Source: a virus. From it: a stretch of DNA of 32,326 bases. The position numbers and the translations under genes are program-made. The notes below the pieces were generated by a model. That model was not told the DNA's origin. It made no database searches and worked only from the letters and a program-made list of their open reading frames with translations. How positions within the stretch are numbered: position 1 is the first letter of the stretch; the number at the start of each line of letters is the position of its first letter. Shown here piece by piece: positions 24,160-32,075 of this stretch. Location: the IMG/VR virus record IMGVR_UViG_3300037488_003206, positions 1 through 32,326 of that record. One strand, 5' to 3'.

Positions 24160-25884
24160 TTAAATAAACTCTACTACCACTCTTCCGTTGCCACCTCTTA
24201 AACCAGTTCCGTTTGCAGCTCCTTCTCGACCTACCCCATAACCACCTGAAAAATCACTATCGGATGAAGCTGCCAAAGAAATGGCAGTACCTGAACTATT
24301 AGGAACGAGTATTGTACCAGTTCTTCCAGGGAAAGTACTATGATCATAACCAGAACCACCACCTGATGTTCTACCATCACCACCAGAACATCCTCCCCCA
24401 AAATATCCACCTCCACCACCACCACAATCATATGGTTGACCTGTAAGAGGTACCGTAGTACCAGCCCCTTGTAAAAATCCTGCTTGTGCAAATTGAGGTG
24501 GTGGTGACGATTCTGATACTCCACCGCTATATTGTGTGCCTCCAGTTCCCGACAACCATCCATCTTGTCCACTTGATCCCCCACCAGCACCAAGACCATT
24601 TGTACTATAGCCAGAACCACCACCACCGCCGCCAGCTATAGCTAATATAGTTCCTGTAGGAGATCCTATTCTTACTTCGCTTCTTCCACCACCTGCTCCA
24701 GGATATGTATCACCAGAAATTCCCCAACCTCCATCTGGCCATCCACTTGTTCCAGCTTTGATTCCCCCAGTACCTCCTTCACCGCCTTGCCCAACTTTAA
24801 TATATAAAGTTTGTCCGATATATGCAGTTGTATAGAATTGGAACATAGTATACCCACCAGCACCGCTACTCCCTTGATTCAAAGAGTAAACACCCTGACC
24901 TCCTCCAGCACCTAGTATTTTCAATGTACAAACATTTGTGTCGCTAGGCGGTATTATTATAGATTGAACACTACCGCTGTAATCAAAAATATTTTTATAT
25001 ATTGGCGAAGCAGGGACAAACTGATAATTATTAATAACTTGAACCAAGTAAAGTCTTCCTAATTCGCCAGACCACTTAAAGATAAGGCAATCAACTGCAT
25101 TTGCTCCACTAGAAAGCGGCATTAACGAAGAAGTGCTACCAGCTCTATAAATGCTATAAATGTTTAAAGTTCTGCCACCAGTTGAGTCTTGTTTTACAAA
25201 CAATGTTAAAGTAGATTCTTGATTCCAGTCGATAGTGTTTATAACGCAATTGCCAGTTAATGTTAATACCGCTATGTTGCCGTTTGACGCATCCCACGTC
25301 ATAATATCAGAATATGTTAAAGTCTGATAACTATCTGTATACAGATCGAAGTAATTTTTACTGATAGCGGATGATGAAGTATAGGGTGAAAATGGTAACC
25401 CACTTATATCGTTACCCTGCGTGTTTAAAGAACTAGAAACTAATATTTCAGGTTCAGTATATCCAGATAATATATCGGCTATAAGCATACCTGTTGTAGC
25501 GCTAACATTACCTCCAGTACTAGTTATATTTCCAGTACTAGTTATATTTCCACTAGTGGTTAGACTTGTTACATTTAGTGTAGGAGCTAAATTGATTAAA
25601 GGATTGCCCAACACACCGTTAGCATTAAAAATTGTTAAATTAGAACCTACTGTCAATGTTCTACCAACATAACTATTGCTGCCAGTTCTCACCATCAACC
25701 CAGTTGATGCAAAAGCAGATAAAGCTTGTAGTTCTGATCCTAATGTTAAATTTATTGTTCCAGCTGATGTAATAGGAGATCCTGTTACGTTTAATCCTGT
25801 ACTACCAGTAACACCAACAGAATTAACTGCGCCACCACCTAAAATAATCCAATTAGTTCCATCAAAACCTTCAAATTTAGGCAT
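24160..25884 (-). CDS. Glycine-rich tail-fibre protein, 574 aa
   Basis: A fibre or adhesin. The N-terminus KFEGFDGTNW (4-13) is the second half of a motif that in many phage fibres is contiguous with a GMIRxNT segment; here that segment ends the preceding 226-aa protein. Residues 15-150 are Ser/Thr/Gly-rich repeats (VTGSTGLNVTGSPITSAGT, TSTGNITSTGGN). The last 275 residues are a Gly-rich domain: TLKILGAGGGQG, GGYTMFQF, YIKVGQGGEGG, GGGRSEV, LAIAGGGGGGSGY, CGGGGGGYFGGG, GGNGRVVVEF. This order looks like the ALK/LTK-type Gly-rich domain (PF12810), known also in some bacterial and viral proteins; the Pfam match is recalled, not run. It is a probable receptor-binding end. Confidence 0.75.
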   Translation of the reverse strand: MPKFEGFDGTNWIILGGGAVNSVGVTGSTGLNVTGSPITSAGTINLTLGSELQALSAFASTGLMVRTGSNSYVGRTLTVGSNLTIFNANGVLGNPLINLAPTLNVTSLTTSGNITSTGNITSTGGNVSATTGMLIADILSGYTEPEILVSSSLNTQGNDISGLPFSPYTSSSAISKNYFDLYTDSYQTLTYSDIMTWDASNGNIAVLTLTGNCVINTIDWNQESTLTLFVKQDSTGGRTLNIYSIYRAGSTSSLMPLSSGANAVDCLIFKWSGELGRLYLVQVINNYQFVPASPIYKNIFDYSGSVQSIIIPPSDTNVCTLKILGAGGGQGVYSLNQGSSGAGGYTMFQFYTTAYIGQTLYIKVGQGGEGGTGGIKAGTSGWPDGGWGISGDTYPGAGGGRSEVRIGSPTGTILAIAGGGGGGSGYSTNGLGAGGGSSGQDGWLSGTGGTQYSGGVSESSPPPQFAQAGFLQGAGTTVPLTGQPYDCGGGGGGYFGGGCSGGDGRTSGGGSGYDHSTFPGRTGTILVPNSSGTAISLAASSDSDFSGGYGVGREGAANGTGLRGGNGRVVVEFI

Positions 25885-25886
25885 AT

Positions 25887-26567
25887 TTACAAACTAGTAT
25901 TAAGCCTTATCATGCCTGCGGTAGCAGTAACTGGTCTCTGCACCGTTGTTCCAGTTGGAATTGTTACAGAACCAGTACCTGGTAATACAGGGTTATTCGC
26001 TAAACTAACTGTCGCAACTCCACCAGTAACACTTACAGCAATTTGATTTGTTGTACCTAGAATTGAACTGAAAGAATTTTGATCTGTTTTAGCAAAAGTA
26101 AAACTATCTGTACCGACAGTGGTTATTATAGATGTTAACATCCACAAACTTGCTGTAGATAGCGTACCGCTAATAACAGATACACTATCCCCTCGCACTG
26201 TTTGTGCTACTGAGTCATAGTCTGTAGTTCGTGTTAATATCCAGTTTGTACTGACAGAGCCGATATTGGTTACTGTATATATACCATTTTGCAAAGCGGT
26301 AGCTTGATCTTTTACTAAAACTCTATTGCCAACAACCAAAGTTACACCATCAACAACAAGAGCTGCTTGTGTTCCAGAATTAGTTAAAGTTGCTCCAACT
26401 CCTGCTGTACCATTAGTGTAACTTGCTGTTAAGCTTGATGTGGTTGAAACTAAACAAGGTAATACAATTCTTAAAGTATTTAAAACCCAGTTTTCGGATG
26501 CTAGTGCAAACCAATTTACACTATCATTAAATTCTTGTTTACCAATAGATAAAGGTAATTGTGCCAT
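25887..26567 (-). CDS. Tail-fibre protein, 226 aa
   Basis: A fibre module. Residues about 50-165 hold a well-known phage tail segment (TLTNSGTQAALVVDGVTLVVGNRVLVKDQ..., NGIYTVTNIGS, WILTRTTDYDS), a beta domain widespread in fibre proteins. The C-terminus is IPTGTTVQRPVTATAGMIRLNTSL, a collar motif that in single-chain fibres continues into xEGYDGxxW; here the chain stops and the next gene begins at that point. Two bases (AT) separate the TAA from the next ATG, which is in a different frame. Its own start is 22 bases after the 653-aa fibre gene, with AAGAGAAAT upstream. Confidence 0.78.
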   Translation of the reverse strand: MAQLPLSIGKQEFNDSVNWFALASENWVLNTLRIVLPCLVSTTSSLTASYTNGTAGVGATLTNSGTQAALVVDGVTLVVGNRVLVKDQATALQNGIYTVTNIGSVSTNWILTRTTDYDSVAQTVRGDSVSVISGTLSTASLWMLTSIITTVGTDSFTFAKTDQNSFSSILGTTNQIAVSVTGGVATVSLANNPVLPGTGSVTIPTGTTVQRPVTATAGMIRLNTSL

Positions 26568-26589
26568 TTAAATTTCTCTTAATTTAACG

Positions 26590-28551
26590 TTATAAATCTG
26601 TGTTATATCTTACCATACCAACGCTTGAATTGCTAGGTCTTTCATTAGTATTTCCAACAGGAATTTTTATATACTCTTTGCCTGTAAAACGTGGATTTGG
26701 TGTAAAAGTTGTAATAACAGGATTGTTCAAATTGCCACTACCTATTATATCCCCTTGTAAGGTGACATTTAAATTGTCAATACGTGTAATAGCAGTATTT
26801 GCTGTAGTTTGAGCTGAACTTGCTGCACTAGATGCGCTTGCTGCCGCTGCTGCGGCAACACCTATAGCACCACTTATGCTAACTCCAACTGGTACTAATG
26901 GTATTAAACTATAAGGAAGCATTTGCTCATTAAAATATATATAAGCTAATGCTGCACCCGCTGCTGGGGCAGCTGCTGCGGCAGTTGCGGCAGCGGTAGC
27001 TTCTACAGCAGCTGCATCTGCGGCTGCTTGTGCTGCTACAACAGATGCTTCAGAAGCATAATCAATTCCTGCTATTGCATTGCTTAATGTACCAGTTATT
27101 GGTGCACTTTTTAATATTCCACCTATCAACTCAGATAACGCCTGCGCATTATTTAAACCTATTTTAGGAGTTTTTAATATATACGATGCATCATTTGGAG
27201 CAAAATTAAGATCAGTCTCAACGGGTTTATTAGTAGCATCTCCAACCCATATTTTATTCTGAGTTAAAGTTGCATTAACAAATGTTTTTTTACCACCGAC
27301 TTCACCCTGTGCTAACAAAGTGTTAGTTAAACCATCTGGTAATATATTGACAAATCCTAATAAACGTCCACCACCTATATTAGCACCTATATCTTGTAAT
27401 ATTTGACCTTCTGTACTAATAGAACTTGGCATAATCCATTTTAACATAGTACCAATTGGCAATGGACTAGGGCCTTCTAACATCACTCCATCTTCCCTTC
27501 TATGAGCTAGTTCTTTTGAGTCGTATAATATTATCCGTCTTGCCCCTATTGTTTCTGAAATATAAGCGTTTCCTTCAACTGTAACTGAAGCATCTTGACC
27601 GTTATGTCTTTTAGCAGCAAAATTTAAAGCTTTTATTGTTCCGCCATCAAAATTAAAAATACCATTTCCACCTGGATCTTCTAAATAACTAATAGGACAC
27701 TGATAAACTTTATTATTGCCATAAAGTAAGAAATTACTAATATCTGGTAAAGGTGGTTGGCTAATCCCTGGCAAGTAATCAATCCCAGGAACAGCTTGTA
27801 TTATTTTACCAGGAATATCTTGTTTTAAAAGTCCAGCAGGTACTGTATCTAGAAATTGTGAAAATGGCATTAAAGTTTTTAATAACAGATTGCCAGAACC
27901 CATAATAAAATTAGCGGTAAGAAATCTAAAATTAATTAAAGCAATATCCCCTTCTACTATCAGCAATGCTGTTGATTCTTCTGGTCGATTTGAATCTGTA
28001 CCATGCCATATTTTGCCACCTGATATAGTAATAGGAGTAGTTGGATCAAGAGGGTTTGGAACAGTAATACTTGCAACACCAAGATTTGGTAAATTATCAA
28101 TAGTAATTGTTTGATTTGGTTGTGGTCTATTGTTTAAATCTCCTATCCATATATTATTTTTAGTAAGATTTGGAAGATTACTTTGTAAAATAGTAGGATT
28201 TGCAACAGGGAGATTATTTACATCCCCTATCCATATATTGTTATAAGTCAGGTTAGTTAAAGGAAGGTTAGCTGTACTGATAATACCACCAGTATTAAAC
28301 ATAAATCCGTCATTCAAAGAACTCAAAACCTGACTATTCGGTAATTGCGTATTTGGAAAACCAACTATAAAACTTGATGCAGCTAAGCTATCAAAATCAT
28401 GTTTCATATCAATTATATCAAGACGCATGTCTATCAGAGCTGGAGATGGTATAGCTACACCATTTCTATTCCCAACTAATACATAGTCAGGATCAGACAA
28501 TACTCTTCCAGTGACTGGGGAGATAAAATTGTACAAGACATCAAGTTTCAT
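26590..28551 (-). CDS. Large tail-fibre protein, 653 aa
   Basis: A long fibre protein. The N-terminal 100 residues are a mixed beta/helix domain. Between about 100 and 450 a motif of the form N-x-I-W-(I/V/H)-G-(D/T)-x-x-N-x-P recurs at least four times (for example NNIWIGDVNNLP, NNIWIGDLNNRP, KIWHGTDSNRP, NKIWVGDATNKP), consistent with repeated shaft blades. An Ala-rich coiled-coil segment (about 505-590) follows, then a C-terminal IPVGNTNERPSNSSVGMVRYNTDL that matches the end of the next protein. The ATG overlaps the patatin stop (ATGA at 28548-28551), so fibre and phospholipase are translated together. A shaft that carries the patatin is possible. Confidence 0.78.
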   Translation of the reverse strand: MKLDVLYNFISPVTGRVLSDPDYVLVGNRNGVAIPSPALIDMRLDIIDMKHDFDSLAASSFIVGFPNTQLPNSQVLSSLNDGFMFNTGGIISTANLPLTNLTYNNIWIGDVNNLPVANPTILQSNLPNLTKNNIWIGDLNNRPQPNQTITIDNLPNLGVASITVPNPLDPTTPITISGGKIWHGTDSNRPEESTALLIVEGDIALINFRFLTANFIMGSGNLLLKTLMPFSQFLDTVPAGLLKQDIPGKIIQAVPGIDYLPGISQPPLPDISNFLLYGNNKVYQCPISYLEDPGGNGIFNFDGGTIKALNFAAKRHNGQDASVTVEGNAYISETIGARRIILYDSKELAHRREDGVMLEGPSPLPIGTMLKWIMPSSISTEGQILQDIGANIGGGRLLGFVNILPDGLTNTLLAQGEVGGKKTFVNATLTQNKIWVGDATNKPVETDLNFAPNDASYILKTPKIGLNNAQALSELIGGILKSAPITGTLSNAIAGIDYASEASVVAAQAAADAAAVEATAAATAAAAAPAAGAALAYIYFNEQMLPYSLIPLVPVGVSISGAIGVAAAAAASASSAASSAQTTANTAITRIDNLNVTLQGDIIGSGNLNNPVITTFTPNPRFTGKEYIKIPVGNTNERPSNSSVGMVRYNTDL

Positions 28552-29708
28552 GCTGTTAAATGTCCTATGAAATTACTGATATTCGCTATATCATTGTTAA
28601 AATACTCAGTCACAGAATTCTCGTAGTATTGCAATATTTCTGGTGTTGAATTATCAAGCTCAGTATCTCTTACAGGATCAAGATAATACTGCATTCGATA
28701 GTTAAAGAGATTAGACAATGTATATTTAGCTCTTATTTCAAGCTCCTTAGCCATGATTTCTTGTGGACCTCCTCCCATTGCCCCAATTAAATACATAATC
28801 AAATTAGCTCCTTCTAAAATACCTAAATTATCAATATTTTTTAATGAGTTCATTTGTTTGCTATTTAATTGCCATTTATCCGCATAGAGTTTTGGAGATT
28901 GTTTAAGTTCTATTAACTCAGCTTTGGCTTTTTGGATAATGGTATTTGAGGGGCTAGGAAATCCTATATCGCCTAAGCCAGTTCCAATAGAAAGTACACA
29001 ATATCTATTAGCTGTTGGTTTGATAGCTTGAGCCACAGCCAACGAAAAAGATGACGGATTATTTTGTACAACTCCACCATCAATATACAAATCATTACCG
29101 ATATTCCATGCTGGAAAGTACAAGGGAGCAGCACTGGTTGCCATAGCTACATCGACTGCTAAATTATTCTGCCCTATAAATATTGGAACAATAGTACTAT
29201 TAGAAAAGTAAATAGGGGTATTTGTATTTTGAGAAAAATCGGGAATAGTATCATTCTTTTCAAAACTAGTTATTAGCACTTTAGTTTTCATATCACTAAG
29301 GGTGTTAGTACCAAACACAGAATCTAGTTTGCTTTTTAAGCGCATTGTTCCTATTCCAGCAGTAGTACTTGGATAAAATGTTGGATTACTGAAAGGCCCA
29401 CCCACAATAGTATTAATTTTGGTTAAGGTAGAAGGTGTAACAGAAGGGCTTGACGAACTAGTTGTAAAAATCCAAGGTCCATCAATAGTAAAAAAGCTTT
29501 GCAAGTCAGCTGGCGACATACCTAAGGCGTAAGCTAAAGCTTGCAATCCACCAATAGAGCTACCAGTAATTATATCAAAATGTTTCCAAAGTTCATTAGG
29601 ATTAACTCCCCATAACTGTACAAACATTTTTAAAAAAGTAGCGGATATATAACCTCTCATTCCCCCACCATCTAAAGAAAGCACTCTTAATGTATTTGGA
29701 TCGCTCAT
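28548..29708 (-). CDS. Patatin-like phospholipase
   Basis: A phospholipase A-type lipid hydrolase of the patatin family. The oxyanion loop DGGGMRG is at 13-19. The nucleophile elbow is GSSIG at 49-53, with catalytic Ser51. The dyad Asp is D210 in the YIDGG segment (208-212). ASMATSAAPLYFP-like sequence (about 187-199) precedes it, as in patatins. At 386 aa the length is typical of bacterial members. There is no signal peptide. The gene lies between the large terminase and the 653-aa fibre, overlapping the fibre start by four bases, so the product is made with the virion proteins and may be packaged. Wolbachia phage WO also carries a patatin near tail genes. The membrane attacked is not known. 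Confidence 0.92.
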   Translation of the reverse strand: MSDPNTLRVLSLDGGGMRGYISATFLKMFVQLWGVNPNELWKHFDIITGSSIGGLQALAYALGMSPADLQSFFTIDGPWIFTTSSSSPSVTPSTLTKINTIVGGPFSNPTFYPSTTAGIGTMRLKSKLDSVFGTNTLSDMKTKVLITSFEKNDTIPDFSQNTNTPIYFSNSTIVPIFIGQNNLAVDVAMATSAAPLYFPAWNIGNDLYIDGGVVQNNPSSFSLAVAQAIKPTANRYCVLSIGTGLGDIGFPSPSNTIIQKAKAELIELKQSPKLYADKWQLNSKQMNSLKNIDNLGILEGANLIMYLIGAMGGGPQEIMAKELEIRAKYTLSNLFNYRMQYYLDPVRDTELDNSTPEILQYYENSVTEYFNNDIANISNFIGHLTA

Positions 29709-29760
29709 TCAAACCTCTTTTACACCGTATTATAAACATATTTAACAAAATTTATAGTTA

Positions 29761-31206
29761 TTATATTAATTGAGGTTTAGCGTTATAATTATACTTATTG
29801 TACGAATCATATTCCGATTTAGTTATAGCATAATTTTTAGCTAAGAGTATTGGATACTCTATTGCATTCATTAAATGGTCATTGCCGTCTAATACTTTAC
29901 CGTCTTTTCTTGAATAACTTCGCCATTCATTTAGAATATTTCTACAATTTGAAAAGATTTTAAATCTATCGGTATTTATTCGTTGCATTATCTCCATAAT
30001 AGAAGATTCCCTAGTTCTTTTACCCTTTATTAAACTTAAACCTGCTGATTTGTATTTTGCCAATAATGTTTCACCATCACTTTGTTGTCTCATATTACCA
30101 GCAGGATCACAAATAGTAGGTATCCAATCTAAACCTTGGGGTAATAATACTCCCGCGTGCGTTTCAGGAGTCATGTGATTATATTTGTATTCTTTGTAGA
30201 TATACATACAATCATTATCTTTATCCCAAGCAAAGAATACCACGGCAGTATGATCTTCCCAACCAAGGTCCATACCAGCAAATCTTGCCCAATGGTCGGG
30301 TATTTCAAATGGACTTACTACAAATACCGATTCAGGTATTTGATACACCATACCATCACCAATAGTAGGTATACCATGCTCTCTGGCTTCTAGTTCATGT
30401 GGCTTCATAGCTGAACGCATATGTAACTTGGCTTCTTCCGTCAAATGAGGATTATCTGCCCAACTTACATGCAAATACATTTTATTATTTACAATGTCTT
30501 CAGGACTTATTTTATAAGTTTCCTCTTTTCGTAATCCATTCACTTCTTCAACAGTTTTTTTCAACATGAAGTGCGCCATTAATTCATCAAGACCAGCTTT
30601 CGGATATTGAGTAATAAGGATTCTACCCATACCTTTACCGTCAGTATCAGCAAGCCTCATCAAACATTCAACATAAATTTCATATCCAGGCTGTTCATCC
30701 AAATGGATAAAGTGAACTCTATCACTTTGAAACTTATCTGATTTTTCACCATAAGTTTTAAAGTTTATAGTTGATACTTCACCAGAAGCATGTTTCACAT
30801 AAACTTCACTATAAATTCCGTCTTTTCCACTTTTTTTATCTAAAATCAAACTAGGGTGAATAAACCCCTCAATATTACTAGATAGATTACCTATAAGTTT
30901 ATCCTGATTTATTGATTTTACTTTATTTACATTGATATTACATGACCAAATTTTAGGAGCAAAATCAAATTTATGACCATCATAACAATCTCGGTATAAC
31001 CCTGTTGCGTGCATAAATGTTTGATATAATGCACCTTCGGTTTTACCGCTTCTATTACCACCAGAAACTAATATCTCGAAAGCAGTTTTACTAGCGTTAA
31101 AAAATGTAGCCTGTTTAGGTGTGAATTCAAAATTTAGTCGACGTAATTTGTAGTTGTTAGAGAAATCAGCAATGTAATCGTTTATTTCATCGTAATTTAT
31201 TAACAT
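29761..31206 (-). CDS. Terminase large subunit
   Basis: The packaging motor and nuclease. At 481 aa it has ATPase motifs: SGGNRSGKT Walker A (48-56) and FIHLDE Walker B (166-171, Glu171 catalytic), with TQYP as the coupling motif near 199. The nuclease domain has D313 in GMDLGW, D367 in CDPAG, and D443 in GNDHLMNAIEY, the three metal ligands of the RNase H-like fold. Sf6/P22-like terminases have this form, often with DHxxDA at the third site; here it is DHLMNA. Motor and nuclease are complete. It is the first clearly late gene after the possible small subunit, with a 183-base repeat-bearing gap in front. Confidence 0.93.
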   Translation of the reverse strand: MLINYDEINDYIADFSNNYKLRRLNFEFTPKQATFFNASKTAFEILVSGGNRSGKTEGALYQTFMHATGLYRDCYDGHKFDFAPKIWSCNINVNKVKSINQDKLIGNLSSNIEGFIHPSLILDKKSGKDGIYSEVYVKHASGEVSTINFKTYGEKSDKFQSDRVHFIHLDEQPGYEIYVECLMRLADTDGKGMGRILITQYPKAGLDELMAHFMLKKTVEEVNGLRKEETYKISPEDIVNNKMYLHVSWADNPHLTEEAKLHMRSAMKPHELEAREHGIPTIGDGMVYQIPESVFVVSPFEIPDHWARFAGMDLGWEDHTAVVFFAWDKDNDCMYIYKEYKYNHMTPETHAGVLLPQGLDWIPTICDPAGNMRQQSDGETLLAKYKSAGLSLIKGKRTRESSIMEIMQRINTDRFKIFSNCRNILNEWRSYSRKDGKVLDGNDHLMNAIEYPILLAKNYAITKSEYDSYNKYNYNAKPQLI

Positions 31207-31235
31207 GTATTAACAAAAATTTTAATTGAAAAAGG

Positions 31236-31321
31236 TTGTTGTGGTATTTTTATCACAATGACTTTTGTGAGGTTTATTTGTTGTGGTATTTTTGTTGTGG
31301 TATTTTTGTTGTGGTATTTTT
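31236..31321. repeat. 14-bp direct repeats between the terminase genes
   Basis: TTGTTGTGGTATTT occurs at 31236-31249 and again three times in tandem at 31278, 31292 and 31306, each 14 bases apart. A 6-bp stem TCACAA/TTGTGA (31253-31258, 31265-31270) separates the single copy from the tandem copies. The rest of the gap 31207-31389 holds no gene. Iterons of this sort can be protein-binding sites, for example a packaging (pac) or terminase site, or an operator; function is inferred from place. Confidence 0.85.
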
Positions 31322-31389
31322 GGGGTTGACTAGAATAAAAATACAAACTTAATACCCACTATACCCCTTCGGATAAACATCACAACAAA

Positions 31390-31884
31390 TTACTCAGTCT
31401 TCACTGCATTAATCATCGTCATAATTTTAATAACATCTTCATCTGCCATTTTATTAGCTAATGAGTGTGAAAGTTTATCGTTCAATGACATAGTGGTTAG
31501 CATTTTAACTATATCTTTAGCTTCTGTAACTTCTATAGTACCTACAGCTAACAACTTGGTCATTAAGTAACGTACAACTTCGTCCTTGTCTTCTTTATTA
31601 TCTATTTTAAGCTGTATATCAGATAGATCGATACGACTAAGCCATGATTTATCAAACAGTTGTGTGAAGATCTTAAAATATAGTTCAATAGCCCATTTTT
31701 GATTACCTTCAACATTACGATGAAGTCTTTCCATAGCTATATCGCTCATTCTAGCTATTCCATAAGCTGTTTGTAATGATAAAGATTTAATTGCGCTATG
31801 TTGACCTGCCTTTATATCACCTTCGGTTAAGATATCTTTACCAAAATGCTTATTGTTAAGAACTTTATTAACGTATGATGCCAT
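31390..31884 (-). CDS. Possible terminase small subunit
   Basis: A 164-aa helical protein ahead of the large terminase. Helices at about 32-53 (IKSLSLQTAYGIARMSDIAMERL) and 60-82 (QKWAIELYFKIFTQLFDKSWL), and an acidic middle (KIDNKEDKDEV), suit a small terminase: size near the 162 aa of P22 gp3, a helical DNA-binding part and an oligomer-forming part. No helix-turn-helix is obvious, and the call rests on order. The consensus promoter at 31994-32023 and a leader of about 100 bases lie upstream. It could equally be another early-late regulator. Confidence 0.45.
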   Translation of the reverse strand: MASYVNKVLNNKHFGKDILTEGDIKAGQHSAIKSLSLQTAYGIARMSDIAMERLHRNVEGNQKWAIELYFKIFTQLFDKSWLSRIDLSDIQLKIDNKEDKDEVVRYLMTKLLAVGTIEVTEAKDIVKMLTTMSLNDKLSHSLANKMADEDVIKIMTMINAVKTE

Positions 31885-31993
31885 TATTAATAAATATTTA
31901 TTTTTTTGTTATATGTATGACTTTTAAGAAACATTGTTAATAAATACAGGAAATTGACCCATCCAAATCTTTTAAAACTTTAGTAATTTTGAC

Positions 31994-32023
31994 ATTATAA
32001 TGCAAATTTAAAAATTTTGTCAA
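31994..32023 (-). promoter_or_regulatory. Consensus sigma70 promoter for the late operon
   Basis: On the minus strand TTGACA (32023-32018), an 18-base spacer, and TATAAT (31999-31994). Both hexamers match the E. coli sigma70 consensus exactly, a rare event even in AT-rich DNA. It would start transcription near 31987, about 100 bases before the 164-aa gene. The rest of the 191-base gap (31885-32075) holds only AT-rich leader. The upstream hexamer also forms an inverted TTGACA/TGTCAA pair with 31990-31995, a possible operator. Confidence 0.7.
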
Positions 32024-32075
32024 CAACTTAATAAACTCAAAAATTACAAATGATTAATAAATAATAAAATCTTAA

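Noticed and set aside
24231-24863. Alternative minus-strand frames inside the Gly-rich fibre gene
   Set aside because: Gly-rich codons (GGN) leave other frames open. The resulting proteins are Val/Leu-rich artefacts with no start signal.
25884-25887. Programmed frameshift joining the 226-aa and 574-aa fibres
   Set aside because: A minus-one shift would fuse them, but there is no slippery heptamer, and a TAG lies just upstream in that frame. Reinitiation at the nearby ATG is simpler.
29729-29734. TATAAT on the minus strand before the patatin gene
   Set aside because: No -35 hexamer of reasonable match lies at 16-18 bases, and TATAAT-like strings are common at this base composition. A promoter here is not excluded.
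31236-31321. CRISPR-like array
   Set aside because: The units are only 14 bp and directly adjacent, without unique spacers of 25-40 bp, and no cas genes are present.
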